Shown: piece by piece, positions 45,719-53,892 of the stretch
How the letters are laid out: every line of letters starts with the position of its first letter
How positions within the stretch are numbered: position 1 is the stretch's first letter
NCBI GenBank assembly: GCA_023413555.1
Contig: JAEZPG010000056.1
Span: 1-64,000 of the forward strand
Length of the DNA: 64,000 nt
Direction: 5' to 3'
Source: Bacillota bacterium
GTDB lineage: Bacteria; Bacillota; Clostridia; Lachnospirales; Lachnospiraceae
Translations under genes and position numbers: made by a program
Notes under the pieces: generated by a model
The model's input: only the letters and a program-made list of their open reading frames with translations
The model's database searches: none
Told to the model about the DNA's origin: nothing

Positions 45719-47521
45719 CTACTTAATTGTTTTGTACATTGGGCCATAAGCTTCACAGGCTCTATAATCCTGTCCTTCACGATTGCTACCAAATGCATTC
45801 CATACAGCCGGGCGGAATATGTTATCTTCCGGTATATTATGCATAGATACAGGAATTCTAAGAATGGATGCTAAGGTAATGATATCTGCTCCGATATGCC
45901 CATAGCTGATAGCTCCATGGTTTGCTCCCCAGTTATTCATTACATCATAAGCTGTCTTAAAAGGTCCTTCCCCTGTACATCTTGGAGCAAACCAAGTACA
46001 TGGCCATGTATAGTCTGTACGTTTCCATAAAGTATCGGATACTTCTTCAGGAAGATGAACCGTCCATCCTTCTGCTATCTGTAGTACAGGTCCGAGATTT
46101 TTCACTAAATTAAGACGAATCATAGTACATGGCATCTCAGCCTTCGTTTCAAACCTAGAGGAGAAACCACCACCTCTAAAATATCCATTGTCTGCAGCAC
46201 ACCATGTTGTAGCCTTTAAAATGTTCTCCTGATCCTGTTCAGTCATATCAAACCACTGTTTAATCACAGGATTACCCTCTTCATCTATAGCTTCTCCGCA
46301 TGCATCTAGGCAAGCAGCTCCGGAATTAATTAGATGAATAAAACCATCTGCCTCTTTAGCATGACCTTCGATCTCATATCCTGTGGCCCTCTTAACTGAT
46401 TGGCCACTCCAATAGGTACGGACATCCGCAAAGATTTGAGCTCGATTGGTAAGTAATTTCATAAAGAGCATACCAATGCCATTAAGAACATCATTTTCTG
46501 TTGCAAGTATGTATGGCTCTCTAGCTCCATTCCAATCAAATGAAGAATTTAACAAGGACTCTGGATAATCACAATTTGGATAGAAATCTGTCCACTGACG
46601 TTGTCCCTGGAATCCAGCTGCAATGGCGTTGTGTCCAATCATCTCTTCCTCGCAACCCTCCGAAAGATTTGGATTTCCATTCATGAGATCCTTTATAATG
46701 ACCATCATTTTTACAACGAATTCCCATGTCTCTTCTTTCTTTTCTTTAGAGACTTTTACATAATCAGGATTCTTGTCATATCCTTCTTTACATTTTTCTT
46801 TTGTCCATTTAAGGGCTTTTTCAAATTCTTTCTTATCATAAATCTCCTCTGACATACGGCGAATGATTTCTACTTCATCCACAGATTCAACACGCATTCC
46901 CAAATACTCTTCGATAAATGCAGGATCTATGATAGAACCACCGATACCCATGCAAATTGAGCCAATCTGCAAATAGGATTTTCCGCGCATGGTTGCAGCT
47001 GCAATTGCTGCACGACCAAATCTAAGTAATTTTTCTTCCACATCCGATGGAATAGAGGTATCATCTGCATCTAATACATCATGTCCATAGATGCCGAATG
47101 CAGGAAGTCCCTTCTGTGCATGGGTTGCCAGTACAGATGCTAAGTATACAGCACCAGGACGCTCAGTGCCATTAAACCCCCATACTCCTTTAATGGTCAT
47201 AGGATCCATATCCATTGTCTCGGCTCCATAGCACCAGCAAGGTGTTACAGTTAAAGTAATATCTACACCTTCCTTTTTAAATTTGGCCGCACAAGCCGCA
47301 GCCTCACCTACTCGTCCAATGGTTGTATCTGCAATAATCACTTTAACCGGTTCACCATTGCAATACTTTAAATTAGTTTGAAATAGTTCAGCCGCTGCTT
47401 TCGCCATATTCATAGTCTGTTCTTCCAGGGACTCCCGAACCTTTAATACGCCCCTCCGACCATCTATTGTTGGTCGGATTCCTATGACCGGATAATCACC
47501 AATTAGTCTATTCTGCGCCAT
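45719..47521 (-). CDS. fucI: L-fucose isomerase
   Basis: A 600-residue FucI/AraA-type ketol isomerase, the first step of L-fucose catabolism (L-fucose to L-fuculose). Sequence landmarks of the family are IGIRPTIDGRRGVLKVRESLE at the N-terminus, IKGVWGFNGTERPGAV and the QIGSICMGIGGS segment; the C-terminal domain contains PCTWFAPRCTGEG and NNWGANHGAISYGH. Active-site Glu and Asp ligands for Mn2+ are expected in the middle. The ATG at 47521 is chosen for GGAGGT. The gene lies between two regulators, with an operator at its promoter. Confidence 0.95.
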   Translation of the reverse strand: MAQNRLIGDYPVIGIRPTIDGRRGVLKVRESLEEQTMNMAKAAAELFQTNLKYCNGEPVKVIIADTTIGRVGEAAACAAKFKKEGVDITLTVTPCWCYGAETMDMDPMTIKGVWGFNGTERPGAVYLASVLATHAQKGLPAFGIYGHDVLDADDTSIPSDVEEKLLRFGRAAIAAATMRGKSYLQIGSICMGIGGSIIDPAFIEEYLGMRVESVDEVEIIRRMSEEIYDKKEFEKALKWTKEKCKEGYDKNPDYVKVSKEKKEETWEFVVKMMVIIKDLMNGNPNLSEGCEEEMIGHNAIAAGFQGQRQWTDFYPNCDYPESLLNSSFDWNGAREPYILATENDVLNGIGMLFMKLLTNRAQIFADVRTYWSGQSVKRATGYEIEGHAKEADGFIHLINSGAACLDACGEAIDEEGNPVIKQWFDMTEQDQENILKATTWCAADNGYFRGGGFSSRFETKAEMPCTMIRLNLVKNLGPVLQIAEGWTVHLPEEVSDTLWKRTDYTWPCTWFAPRCTGEGPFKTAYDVMNNWGANHGAISYGHIGADIITLASILRIPVSMHNIPEDNIFRPAVWNAFGSNREGQDYRACEAYGPMYKTIK

Positions 47522-47586
47522 ATCTTTACCTCCTGTCAAATAATGCATGTAGTTTTTACTAGTTATACTGTGCCTGTATATTTTAG

Positions 47587-47602
47587 AGCGAAACGTTACG
47601 CT
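47587..47602. promoter_or_regulatory. LacI-type operator of fucI
   Basis: AGCGAAACGTTACGCT, a near-perfect palindrome lying 10 bases downstream of the fucI -10 box, where bound repressor would block transcription. Confidence 0.65.
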
Positions 47603-47612
47603 TTCTAAATTG

Positions 47613-47618
47613 ATTATA
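47613..47618 (-). promoter_or_regulatory. -10 box of fucI
   Basis: A TATAAT box 92 bases upstream of the fucI start, with the operator starting 10 bases downstream. The -35 box is weak, as in promoters that need an activator (the adjacent AraC protein is the obvious candidate). Confidence 0.5.
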
Positions 47619-47699
47619 CTTGATGTAAATTGTAAACATAAGTGATATAATATAAAAAAATAGTTTAATATTCACTTATTATTAAGAAAGGAGCTTATT

Positions 47700-48554
47700 A
47701 TGAAGTATATTAATTATAAAGAGCATAGAACACAAGGTACCTTTAATTTTCCCATTGCATATTATCATGAGTCTTCCCATAGTCCTCGATACCATATGCC
47801 ATATCATTGGCATACACACTACGAATTAATCAGAATTATATCAGGAACCTTCCAACTCACATTAAACAATATGGTACAAGTATATAAGGCTGGTGATATT
47901 ATCTTCGTTACAGCTGGAGTACTTCATGGAGGAACCCCTAACAACTGCGAATATGAATGTATTGTATTTGATCTTCAGTTTCTAATAAAAGACAACCACG
48001 CCTGCGCAAAAACTATTAATGACATACTAGACCATAAAATAATGATAAGTACAGTACTTTCAGAAAGCAGTCATTCCATTCGATCTGTTGTGGAAAATCT
48101 ATGTAATGCTCTTTCCAGAAAAAAGACTGGCTACGAGTTTATGACCGAGGGATTTCTCTATCAGCTCATAGGCATCATATTAAGCGAGCACTTATATGAG
48201 GAACAGATTACAGATAGAATCGCATTTGAAAGACTTAAATCAATTAAAAATGTTCTTGCCTACATTTCAGATAACTACTATAATAGCATTAGCCTTGAAG
48301 ACTTGGCTAAAATTGCAGGAATGAATCCCAAATACTTTTGTCGATATTTCAGAAGTATGACTGACCGAACTCCGATTGACTACCTTAATTATTATCGCAT
48401 CGAATGTGCCTGTGAGATGCTTTCTACAAGGGATATCAGCATTAAGGAAACAGCTATTTCCTGTGGCTTTAATGATGATAGTTACTTTATTAAAATCTTT
48501 CATAAATATAAGGGTATTACTCCAAAGCAATTTATGAAAATTGAATTTAGTTAA
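47700..48554 (+). CDS. AraC-family transcriptional regulator
   Basis: A 284-residue AraC-type regulator with an N-terminal cupin (MPYHWHTHYELIRI, then VLHGG), probably a sugar sensor, and a C-terminal pair of helix-turn-helix motifs (LEDLAKIAGMNPKYFCRYFRSM and ISCGFNDDSYFIKIFHKYKG). It is transcribed away from fucI from the same intergenic region, so it likely activates the fucose genes. AAAGGAG precedes the ATG. Confidence 0.9.
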   Translation: MKYINYKEHRTQGTFNFPIAYYHESSHSPRYHMPYHWHTHYELIRIISGTFQLTLNNMVQVYKAGDIIFVTAGVLHGGTPNNCEYECIVFDLQFLIKDNHACAKTINDILDHKIMISTVLSESSHSIRSVVENLCNALSRKKTGYEFMTEGFLYQLIGIILSEHLYEEQITDRIAFERLKSIKNVLAYISDNYYNSISLEDLAKIAGMNPKYFCRYFRSMTDRTPIDYLNYYRIECACEMLSTRDISIKETAISCGFNDDSYFIKIFHKYKGITPKQFMKIEFS

Positions 48555-48566
48555 TGGAGGACAAGT

Positions 48567-49082
48567 ATGAAAAAACATCAATTAACTGCCGCTGTCATAT
48601 GCCTTATTCTTATGACTTTCCTTTTTGTTGCATGCAAACAGTCCGAGAAACAGCCAGAATTCCAATGTCCCTTCTCAAGCTTAAATTGGGACAGCACTGT
48701 TGCAAATATGGTTAGTCTTGAAGGAGAATCAAAAGATACCTATAAATCGGTATACGGGGGAATCTGTTATACTTATCCCAAAACTTTTAATGAAAAGGCT
48801 GGAACAATTAAGTATATGTTTGATGATACAAATAGACTAATGTGTATTGCATGGGCATATAGTTCAGAAGAGTCAGAGGAATTATATGCTATATATAATA
48901 GCATTAATCAATCCGTAAATGATACATATGGAGAAAGCAATTACAACACAGATAAGCAGACTAATTATGGTAACGTATGGTACCTAGAAGATGGAAGTAT
49001 TACGCTGAGTACTATGATTACAACGAGCAATAAAGCTTTACAATACGCATATATTCGCCCTGATACCACAAATCAGGATTAA
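48567..49082 (+). CDS. Lipoprotein of unknown function
   Basis: A 171-residue protein with a signal peptide and lipobox (LFVAC; lipid Cys near residue 23), followed by a Ser/Thr/Asn-rich globular part with strands such as KYMFDDTNRLMCIAW. The family is not recognised. It follows the AraC gene by 12 bases, in the same direction, with GGAGG before the ATG. It may sense or bind extracellular sugar in the fucose locus, but this is only context. Confidence 0.75.
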   Translation: MKKHQLTAAVICLILMTFLFVACKQSEKQPEFQCPFSSLNWDSTVANMVSLEGESKDTYKSVYGGICYTYPKTFNEKAGTIKYMFDDTNRLMCIAWAYSSEESEELYAIYNSINQSVNDTYGESNYNTDKQTNYGNVWYLEDGSITLSTMITTSNKALQYAYIRPDTTNQD

Positions 49083-49124
49083 GTGCCATTTCCATATACG
49101 TTGATGCATGGTAATACGATTCTT

Positions 49125-49147
49125 GACTTCCTGTTCTTCAGGAAGTC
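49125..49147 (+). terminator. Terminator of the lipoprotein gene
   Basis: GACTTCCTG pairs with CAGGAAGTC and TTTT follows on the plus strand, 43 bases past the stop. Confidence 0.85.
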
Positions 49148-49196
49148 TTTTATATTTGATGGGAACGTTCGGAGGACTTTCCTATCAAATATAAAA
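49148..49196. repeat. Second nested hairpin
   Basis: TTTTATATTTGAT-GGAA pairs with TTCC-ATCAAATATAAAA around a 13-base loop. It overlaps the next hairpin (49193-49236), so the two cannot both form on one RNA. Confidence 0.7.
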
Positions 49197-49236
49197 GCGT
49201 CTTTCCCTTCAATTTAGACGGGAAAAGACGCTTTTT
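49193..49236. terminator. Terminator before tRNA-Gly end
   Basis: AAAAGCGTCTTTCCC pairs with GGGAAAAGACGCTTTT, with one bulge. T-runs on both strands allow it to work from either side. It is downstream of the minus-strand tRNA-Gly. Confidence 0.75.
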
Positions 49237-49259
49237 GTATCCTGCTTGCTAAGCTTTTA

Positions 49260-49330
49260 AGCGGGTGATGGGAATCGAACCCACGTATCTAGCTTGGAAG
49301 GCTAGTGTTCTACCATTGAACTACACCCGC
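49260..49330 (-). tRNA. tRNA-Gly (anticodon TCC), second copy
   Basis: The 71 bases are identical to the tRNA-Gly at 34508, including discriminator T and no CCA. The promoter region is also alike (TTGACT, 17 bases, TAGAAT). Confidence 0.97.
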
Positions 49331-49342
49331 ATGACTTTTTTT

Positions 49343-49371
49343 ATTCTACTATACGATTTTTTATAAGTCAA
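49343..49371 (-). promoter_or_regulatory. Promoter of second tRNA-Gly
   Basis: TTGACT (49366-49371) and TAGAAT (49343-49348) are 17 bases apart, as at the first copy. Confidence 0.75.
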
Positions 49372-49438
49372 GCCCCATTTTTATCCATTCAAGGATAGGG
49401 GCATCATAATATAGGCCCCTATCCTTGAATGAATGTTT

Positions 49439-49666
49439 CTAAACTACAAATTCAGAAATATCTTGAAGCACTTCTGTGTTGTTTTCTCCTATCAAAACTA
49501 ATTTCTTTGGTTTTGATAAATCCATGGTCATTATCCCAACAATAGATTTGGCATCAACAGTGTAACTACCTTCCACCATATCAAACCAACCCTGATGGCG
49601 ATTTAATATACTAACCAACTTATTCGCTTTCTCTACTGAGTTAATGTTTACATATACTTCATTCAT
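49439..49666 (-). CDS. HPr-like protein lacking the phospho-histidine
   Basis: A 75-residue HPr-fold protein. The Ser-46 region of HPr is preserved as AKSIVGIM (Ser41 here), but the GLHARPA motif with the phospho-accepting His15 is replaced by SVEKANKLV, and the only histidine is His24 elsewhere. It cannot carry phosphate for sugar uptake in the usual way, as with Bacillus Crh, which also lacks His15. A regulatory role is inferred. AAGGAG precedes the ATG. Confidence 0.75.
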   Translation of the reverse strand: MNEVYVNINSVEKANKLVSILNRHQGWFDMVEGSYTVDAKSIVGIMTMDLSKPKKLVLIGENNTEVLQDISEFVV

Positions 49667-49826
49667 TCTTATCTCCTTAATGATGAGTGATCTGAGATAT
49701 TTACAGAAAATAGATTATTTATGTATCTTATGTAATATGCATACATTATCTACAGATTTATGCAAGTTGTCAAGAGATTTTTATATCTCTGATAGTGAAT
49801 CCTACTAAATTAGTTCTTTATTACAA

Positions 49827-50870
49827 TTATTCTTTCTTCTTACCGTTTCCTGCAAGCAGGTGAAAAAATGGACTCAAGTATTTGGTACTTAGTACTAGAG
49901 TAATAGCCAAAGCAAGGATAGTGATTACTACAAATCTCACTTTTGGATTCATGGCAATCAGCCAGGTCCCTCCACCTAATACTGTTAGTACTATATACAT
50001 GCAAGTTTCATGAAGAGCATAAACCTGTAGGGTTCTACTTCCTAAGTGGGTAACTATACATTTTACAGAAGGAATTAACGCTAGCGCAGCTATTACTGTA
50101 ATGATTATAAATAAGTAATATGCCAATCGGACTAACCACGCATAATTAACCAATTCAGGCCAAACACAATGGGCAAACTGTGTCTCAAAACTGCCTTTTC
50201 CTTTCAGAAAGCTGGCGTAACTCCATTGTAACTTGTCATAGTATTGATAGACGATACCTATCACAGCAACCATCCAAATTGCTGATACTATAATCACAGC
50301 CTTTTTCCTAAGAAAATTAGTCAATTTCTCAATATCCAAGTAGTATCCCAAAAAGAAAAACGGGTAGAAAGTAACCACTCTGGATAAAGTTAAAAAACTA
50401 CCTACTGATTTATCATACCCCACTAAACAGCCAAGAAGAATGGAAAGTGCCATTATCATTCTAAAGGAGTATTTTCTAACTCCAATGGTAATTAACATAA
50501 AAAAACTCATGCTAAGCATGTACCATGCAATCCCATACTCATTAAACATTGAAAAACCTGGTTTTTTCCCTGCCAGATAATTAACCATGTAGTTTAAGAT
50601 CTTCATAAAATAGAACATAACAACAAAGGATGTAATCTTGTCCCACCGTTTCTGATTTACTGTCCTCTTACTAAATAAACCTGACACAAAGACAAAGCAT
50701 GGCATGTGAAACAAATAGATAAAATAAACCATTCTTCCTATGCCACCCGAGTCACTCATATACCTTTTTCCTAAATGTCCTAATACCACCAGAAAAATAA
50801 GAACCAATTTCACATTATCCCATTTTCCCAGGCGTTCCTCTACCCCAGGAAGTCCTTGATTCGAAGTCAC
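49827..50870 (-). CDS. Acyltransferase-3-family membrane protein
   Basis: A 347-residue polytopic protein with 8-10 membrane helices. The family motif near the start is KWDNVKLVLIFLVVLGH (residues about 17-33, with the catalytic His), followed by FHMPCFVFVSGLF. Members transfer acetyl or other acyl groups to sugars of the cell envelope. It is the last gene of the dlt-like operon, 22 bases after the SGNH gene, beginning with GTG and preceded by AAAGGAG. Confidence 0.88.
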   Translation of the reverse strand: MTSNQGLPGVEERLGKWDNVKLVLIFLVVLGHLGKRYMSDSGGIGRMVYFIYLFHMPCFVFVSGLFSKRTVNQKRWDKITSFVVMFYFMKILNYMVNYLAGKKPGFSMFNEYGIAWYMLSMSFFMLITIGVRKYSFRMIMALSILLGCLVGYDKSVGSFLTLSRVVTFYPFFFLGYYLDIEKLTNFLRKKAVIIVSAIWMVAVIGIVYQYYDKLQWSYASFLKGKGSFETQFAHCVWPELVNYAWLVRLAYYLFIIITVIAALALIPSVKCIVTHLGSRTLQVYALHETCMYIVLTVLGGGTWLIAMNPKVRFVVITILALAITLVLSTKYLSPFFHLLAGNGKKKE

Positions 50871-50892
50871 TTATCTACACTCCTTTATTCTC

Positions 50893-52041
50893 TTATTCTT
50901 CTTCTTGCATCTTTTCCAGGTATTTAAGGTAGTCTTGTAATTCTTCATCCCAGCTTTCAGAGCCTTCCACACCTCTTTGATTTTCCATCGAATAATGATC
51001 CGTTATATAGGATGTCATATAATTCATTAATTTCATACTACCCTTTATATTCATATGATCTATATCATAAAAATCCTTACTAAAGTCTATACTTAGATTC
51101 TCATACATATCATTTGTATTGAAATCTATACATGTTTCCCCTTTATTCGCTATAAAATCCTTTACTCCGTTAAGGTCTTTGGCATAATCTGTCCTGAGAC
51201 TGGCAGGCAAAGAGACAAAAAGCACATTTAGTCTGTTCTTCTCTATATAGGAAAACAAGTCTTCTAATATACTTTTTTGATTTACGTCCAAGATGTCACT
51301 TTGCGTCGTGAGTGTAGGCGCATTAATTGGTTTTGTCTGAAACATTCTCTTATCATAATAGACACTTTTATAGGGAGTCCCCTCTCCCGTGAAATCGGAT
51401 TTTTTCAGCTTACTCCAACGTGAATGATATTGCGGAAATGTCCAATAATATCTAAGTTTGGATACATTATCTCTCTCCTCAAGTAAACTCTTTAGTTTAT
51501 CTTCATATTCTATTTTATCTGGCATCAATTCTGCCTTCTCTATTGCTTCATTCACCTTCTCAATTTGATAGTCCATAGCCTGTGGATATAATTTCAAGGT
51601 TGCTTCTATCATATCAATTTTATTGCTACTCATAGGGATACAGTCTATCACTCTTCGGATATTGATATCATTCATAGCATAGATCTGGTCTTTCCTAAAA
51701 CAATTGATATCTATGATAAATAATGGATTTTCTTGTGTCTTCCTCACTTCTTCCATCAGGTATTGCACCATAACTGCCGGTTGTAAGCCGGTACTCAAGC
51801 AATAGGAGGTCACTCCACTTTTTTTCCAAAGCTCCAAAGAATTCCAACTACTATACATTCTGCTATTCCCAAGAGTAACGATCTGAATAGAATTATTGGG
51901 CTCTGCAAAAAAGGAACGATAGGAACCAATAGTTGCTGTGAAGTTGTTTCCAATGGAAAGCACAGAAGATACCTTCCCATATATAATTACAAAAAGTAGT
52001 ATAAACACTACCACTTTACTAATTATCTTACATTTTTTCAT
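50893..52041 (-). CDS. DltD-like SGNH-fold protein
   Basis: A 382-residue membrane-anchored protein with an N-terminal helix (about residues 7-29) and an extracytoplasmic domain. The SGNH features are GNSRMYSSWN (nucleophile Ser60) and DIDH (residues 326-329, the catalytic Asp and His). DltD has the same order of parts and takes part in transfer of D-Ala to teichoic acids. This protein ends in a Glu/Lys-rich tail. It lies between the MBOAT gene and the acyltransferase-3 gene. Function is inferred from operon and motifs. Confidence 0.8.
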   Translation of the reverse strand: MKKCKIISKVVVFILLFVIIYGKVSSVLSIGNNFTATIGSYRSFFAEPNNSIQIVTLGNSRMYSSWNSLELWKKSGVTSYCLSTGLQPAVMVQYLMEEVRKTQENPLFIIDINCFRKDQIYAMNDINIRRVIDCIPMSSNKIDMIEATLKLYPQAMDYQIEKVNEAIEKAELMPDKIEYEDKLKSLLEERDNVSKLRYYWTFPQYHSRWSKLKKSDFTGEGTPYKSVYYDKRMFQTKPINAPTLTTQSDILDVNQKSILEDLFSYIEKNRLNVLFVSLPASLRTDYAKDLNGVKDFIANKGETCIDFNTNDMYENLSIDFSKDFYDIDHMNIKGSMKLMNYMTSYITDHYSMENQRGVEGSESWDEELQDYLKYLEKMQEEE

Positions 52042-52052
52042 TCTAATCCCAC

Positions 52053-53642
52053 CTAATAATTCATATATGCGAAGGAACTGGCATTATAATTAGATCCATA
52101 TATGCCTAAAATAAGAATACCAAAAATGATTCCCAGCATAAGTGCATAACGAAATACAATATTTTGTCTCTTGACCATATCTCTTACTGATCCCTTTTCC
52201 TGCAGACTACTTATATACAAAAGCAACAGCGAACATAAGGCAAGAAGATGAAACTCCTTTTCTGAAACACCAAGAGTATATAATTTACCATCAAAAAGAT
52301 TCCACGGACTAAACTGTAGGATAATACGTTTAATGATGACTTTGGTTTGATACAGCATACCAGGACTTGTAAGGAGACGTCCTATAGCAAATAATCCGGC
52401 AGTTCTTACCATCTGAAATGCTCTCCAGGAAGCTGCTTCTGTATTGATGCGAAGCTTTTTTGTTATCCATTTCATTTCTGGTTGGAAAGTAACCGAGCAC
52501 ATAATAATAAATCCATAATATAGTCCCCAGGTAATGTAGGTCTTACCGGTTCCATGCCAAAGTCCTGTTAAAAACCATGTAATCACAACTGGGAAAAAGG
52601 TTACAGTAATTCTACCTGCTCTGTCACCAAATCTTTTTCTTACCTTTTTTCCTAGCTTTTTCAACCACGAAGAAGTGGATACCGGATAATATACGTAATC
52701 CTTAAACCAGCTACCAAGCGATATATGCCATCTTCTCCAGAATTCTGTAATAGACTTAGAGAAAAATGGCCGTTTAAAGTTCAAATCCAGCTCGATTCCA
52801 AACATGTCCGAGATTCCTCTGGCTATATCCATACAGCCGGAGAAGTCCATATATATGTAGAGAACATCTAAAATTATTGCTATAAATAGCACAGAGCCTC
52901 CCATTCGATTCGGTTGGGCAAATGCAGCTGTCACAAAAATATTGGCCCTGTCTGCTATGACCAGTTTCTTGAAATATCCCCATAGCATAAGCTGAAAGCC
53001 TGATAACATTCTTTCCTGATTAAATCTCAATTCCATTTTTAAACGAGAACCCAAACGATTATAGCGTTCAATTGGACCTTGTAGAATATGTGGAAAATAG
53101 ATAGCATATAAGGCAAAACGAGCATAATTGCTTTCACTGCTATATCTACGCCAATATACATCCAGTAAATATCCCACGGTAGAAAAAGTGTAATACGAGA
53201 TACCTAATGGAATAATAATGTCGCCTGCTACAAATTCTCCTGAGCCACCTAATGCTACTACCAGTCGATTGACTGGTTCAAGAAAATACTTTAAGAATTT
53301 AGAATAACTAAGAATACCTAAAGTGATTACCAAAACAATGATCAACACATTACGATTTTTCTTCTTGTACTGTTGCTTTATTTGCTTCTTCTCATGATCT
53401 GTTACACTTTCTTCCCCCAATGCCTGTTCCATCTTAGACCAGTTCTTTGTTATAATCCTTGCTGCTGCGAACACCACAAATGAGGTGACAAAAATAAATG
53501 GAAGATACACTATACCAGAAATTATATAAAATACTATACTTATAATTAGTAGCATCTTCCATCTTTGTTTAATAGGACATAAATAGAACGCCAAAAGTGC
53601 AACAATTAAGAATATAAGGAACTCAATTGTTGTAAAAATCAT
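52053..53642 (-). CDS. MBOAT-family acyltransferase, DltB/AlgI-like
   Basis: A 529-residue multi-spanning membrane protein of the MBOAT family. The motif WRRWHISLGSWFKDYVYYP (about residues 300-320) and the catalytic TGLWHGTGKTYITWG (about 365-380, with the conserved His) are clear. DltB moves D-Ala from its carrier protein across the membrane, and AlgI acetylates alginate, both in this family. The acyl group here is unknown. It is 15 bases downstream of the ACP gene and 11 before the SGNH gene. Confidence 0.9.
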   Translation of the reverse strand: MIFTTIEFLIFLIVALLAFYLCPIKQRWKMLLIISIVFYIISGIVYLPFIFVTSFVVFAAARIITKNWSKMEQALGEESVTDHEKKQIKQQYKKKNRNVLIIVLVITLGILSYSKFLKYFLEPVNRLVVALGGSGEFVAGDIIIPLGISYYTFSTVGYLLDVYWRRYSSESNYARFALYAIYFPHILQGPIERYNRLGSRLKMELRFNQERMLSGFQLMLWGYFKKLVIADRANIFVTAAFAQPNRMGGSVLFIAIILDVLYIYMDFSGCMDIARGISDMFGIELDLNFKRPFFSKSITEFWRRWHISLGSWFKDYVYYPVSTSSWLKKLGKKVRKRFGDRAGRITVTFFPVVITWFLTGLWHGTGKTYITWGLYYGFIIMCSVTFQPEMKWITKKLRINTEAASWRAFQMVRTAGLFAIGRLLTSPGMLYQTKVIIKRIILQFSPWNLFDGKLYTLGVSEKEFHLLALCSLLLLYISSLQEKGSVRDMVKRQNIVFRYALMLGIIFGILILGIYGSNYNASSFAYMNY

Positions 53643-53657
53643 TTCTTTTCTCCTATC

Positions 53658-53882
53658 CTACTGTAATTCTTCAATTAATCTATACATAGCCTGGACACTA
53701 TTAAAGTTCTCAGGTACCATGGACTCCATAGTTATTTCTATGTCATAGGTATCCTCCAACTCGGAAATGATTTCTGCCAAATCAATAGAGTCAATGAGCC
53801 CTTCTGTAAATAAAGCATTTTCTTTTGACCAATTAATATCTTTTTCTACAATTCCCTCTAGTAATCTAATTAATTCTTGCAT
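53658..53882 (-). CDS. Acyl carrier protein, DltC-like
   Basis: A 74-residue carrier with the phosphopantetheine site LIDSIDLAEII (Ser32), where the typical DSLD reads DSID. A compact four-helix fold is expected. It carries the acyl group activated by the ligase upstream to the MBOAT transferase. It is 10 bases downstream of the ligase gene and needs a phosphopantetheinyl transferase from elsewhere. Confidence 0.88.
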   Translation of the reverse strand: MQELIRLLEGIVEKDINWSKENALFTEGLIDSIDLAEIISELEDTYDIEITMESMVPENFNSVQAMYRLIEELQ

Positions 53883-53892
53883 TTGTTCTCTC

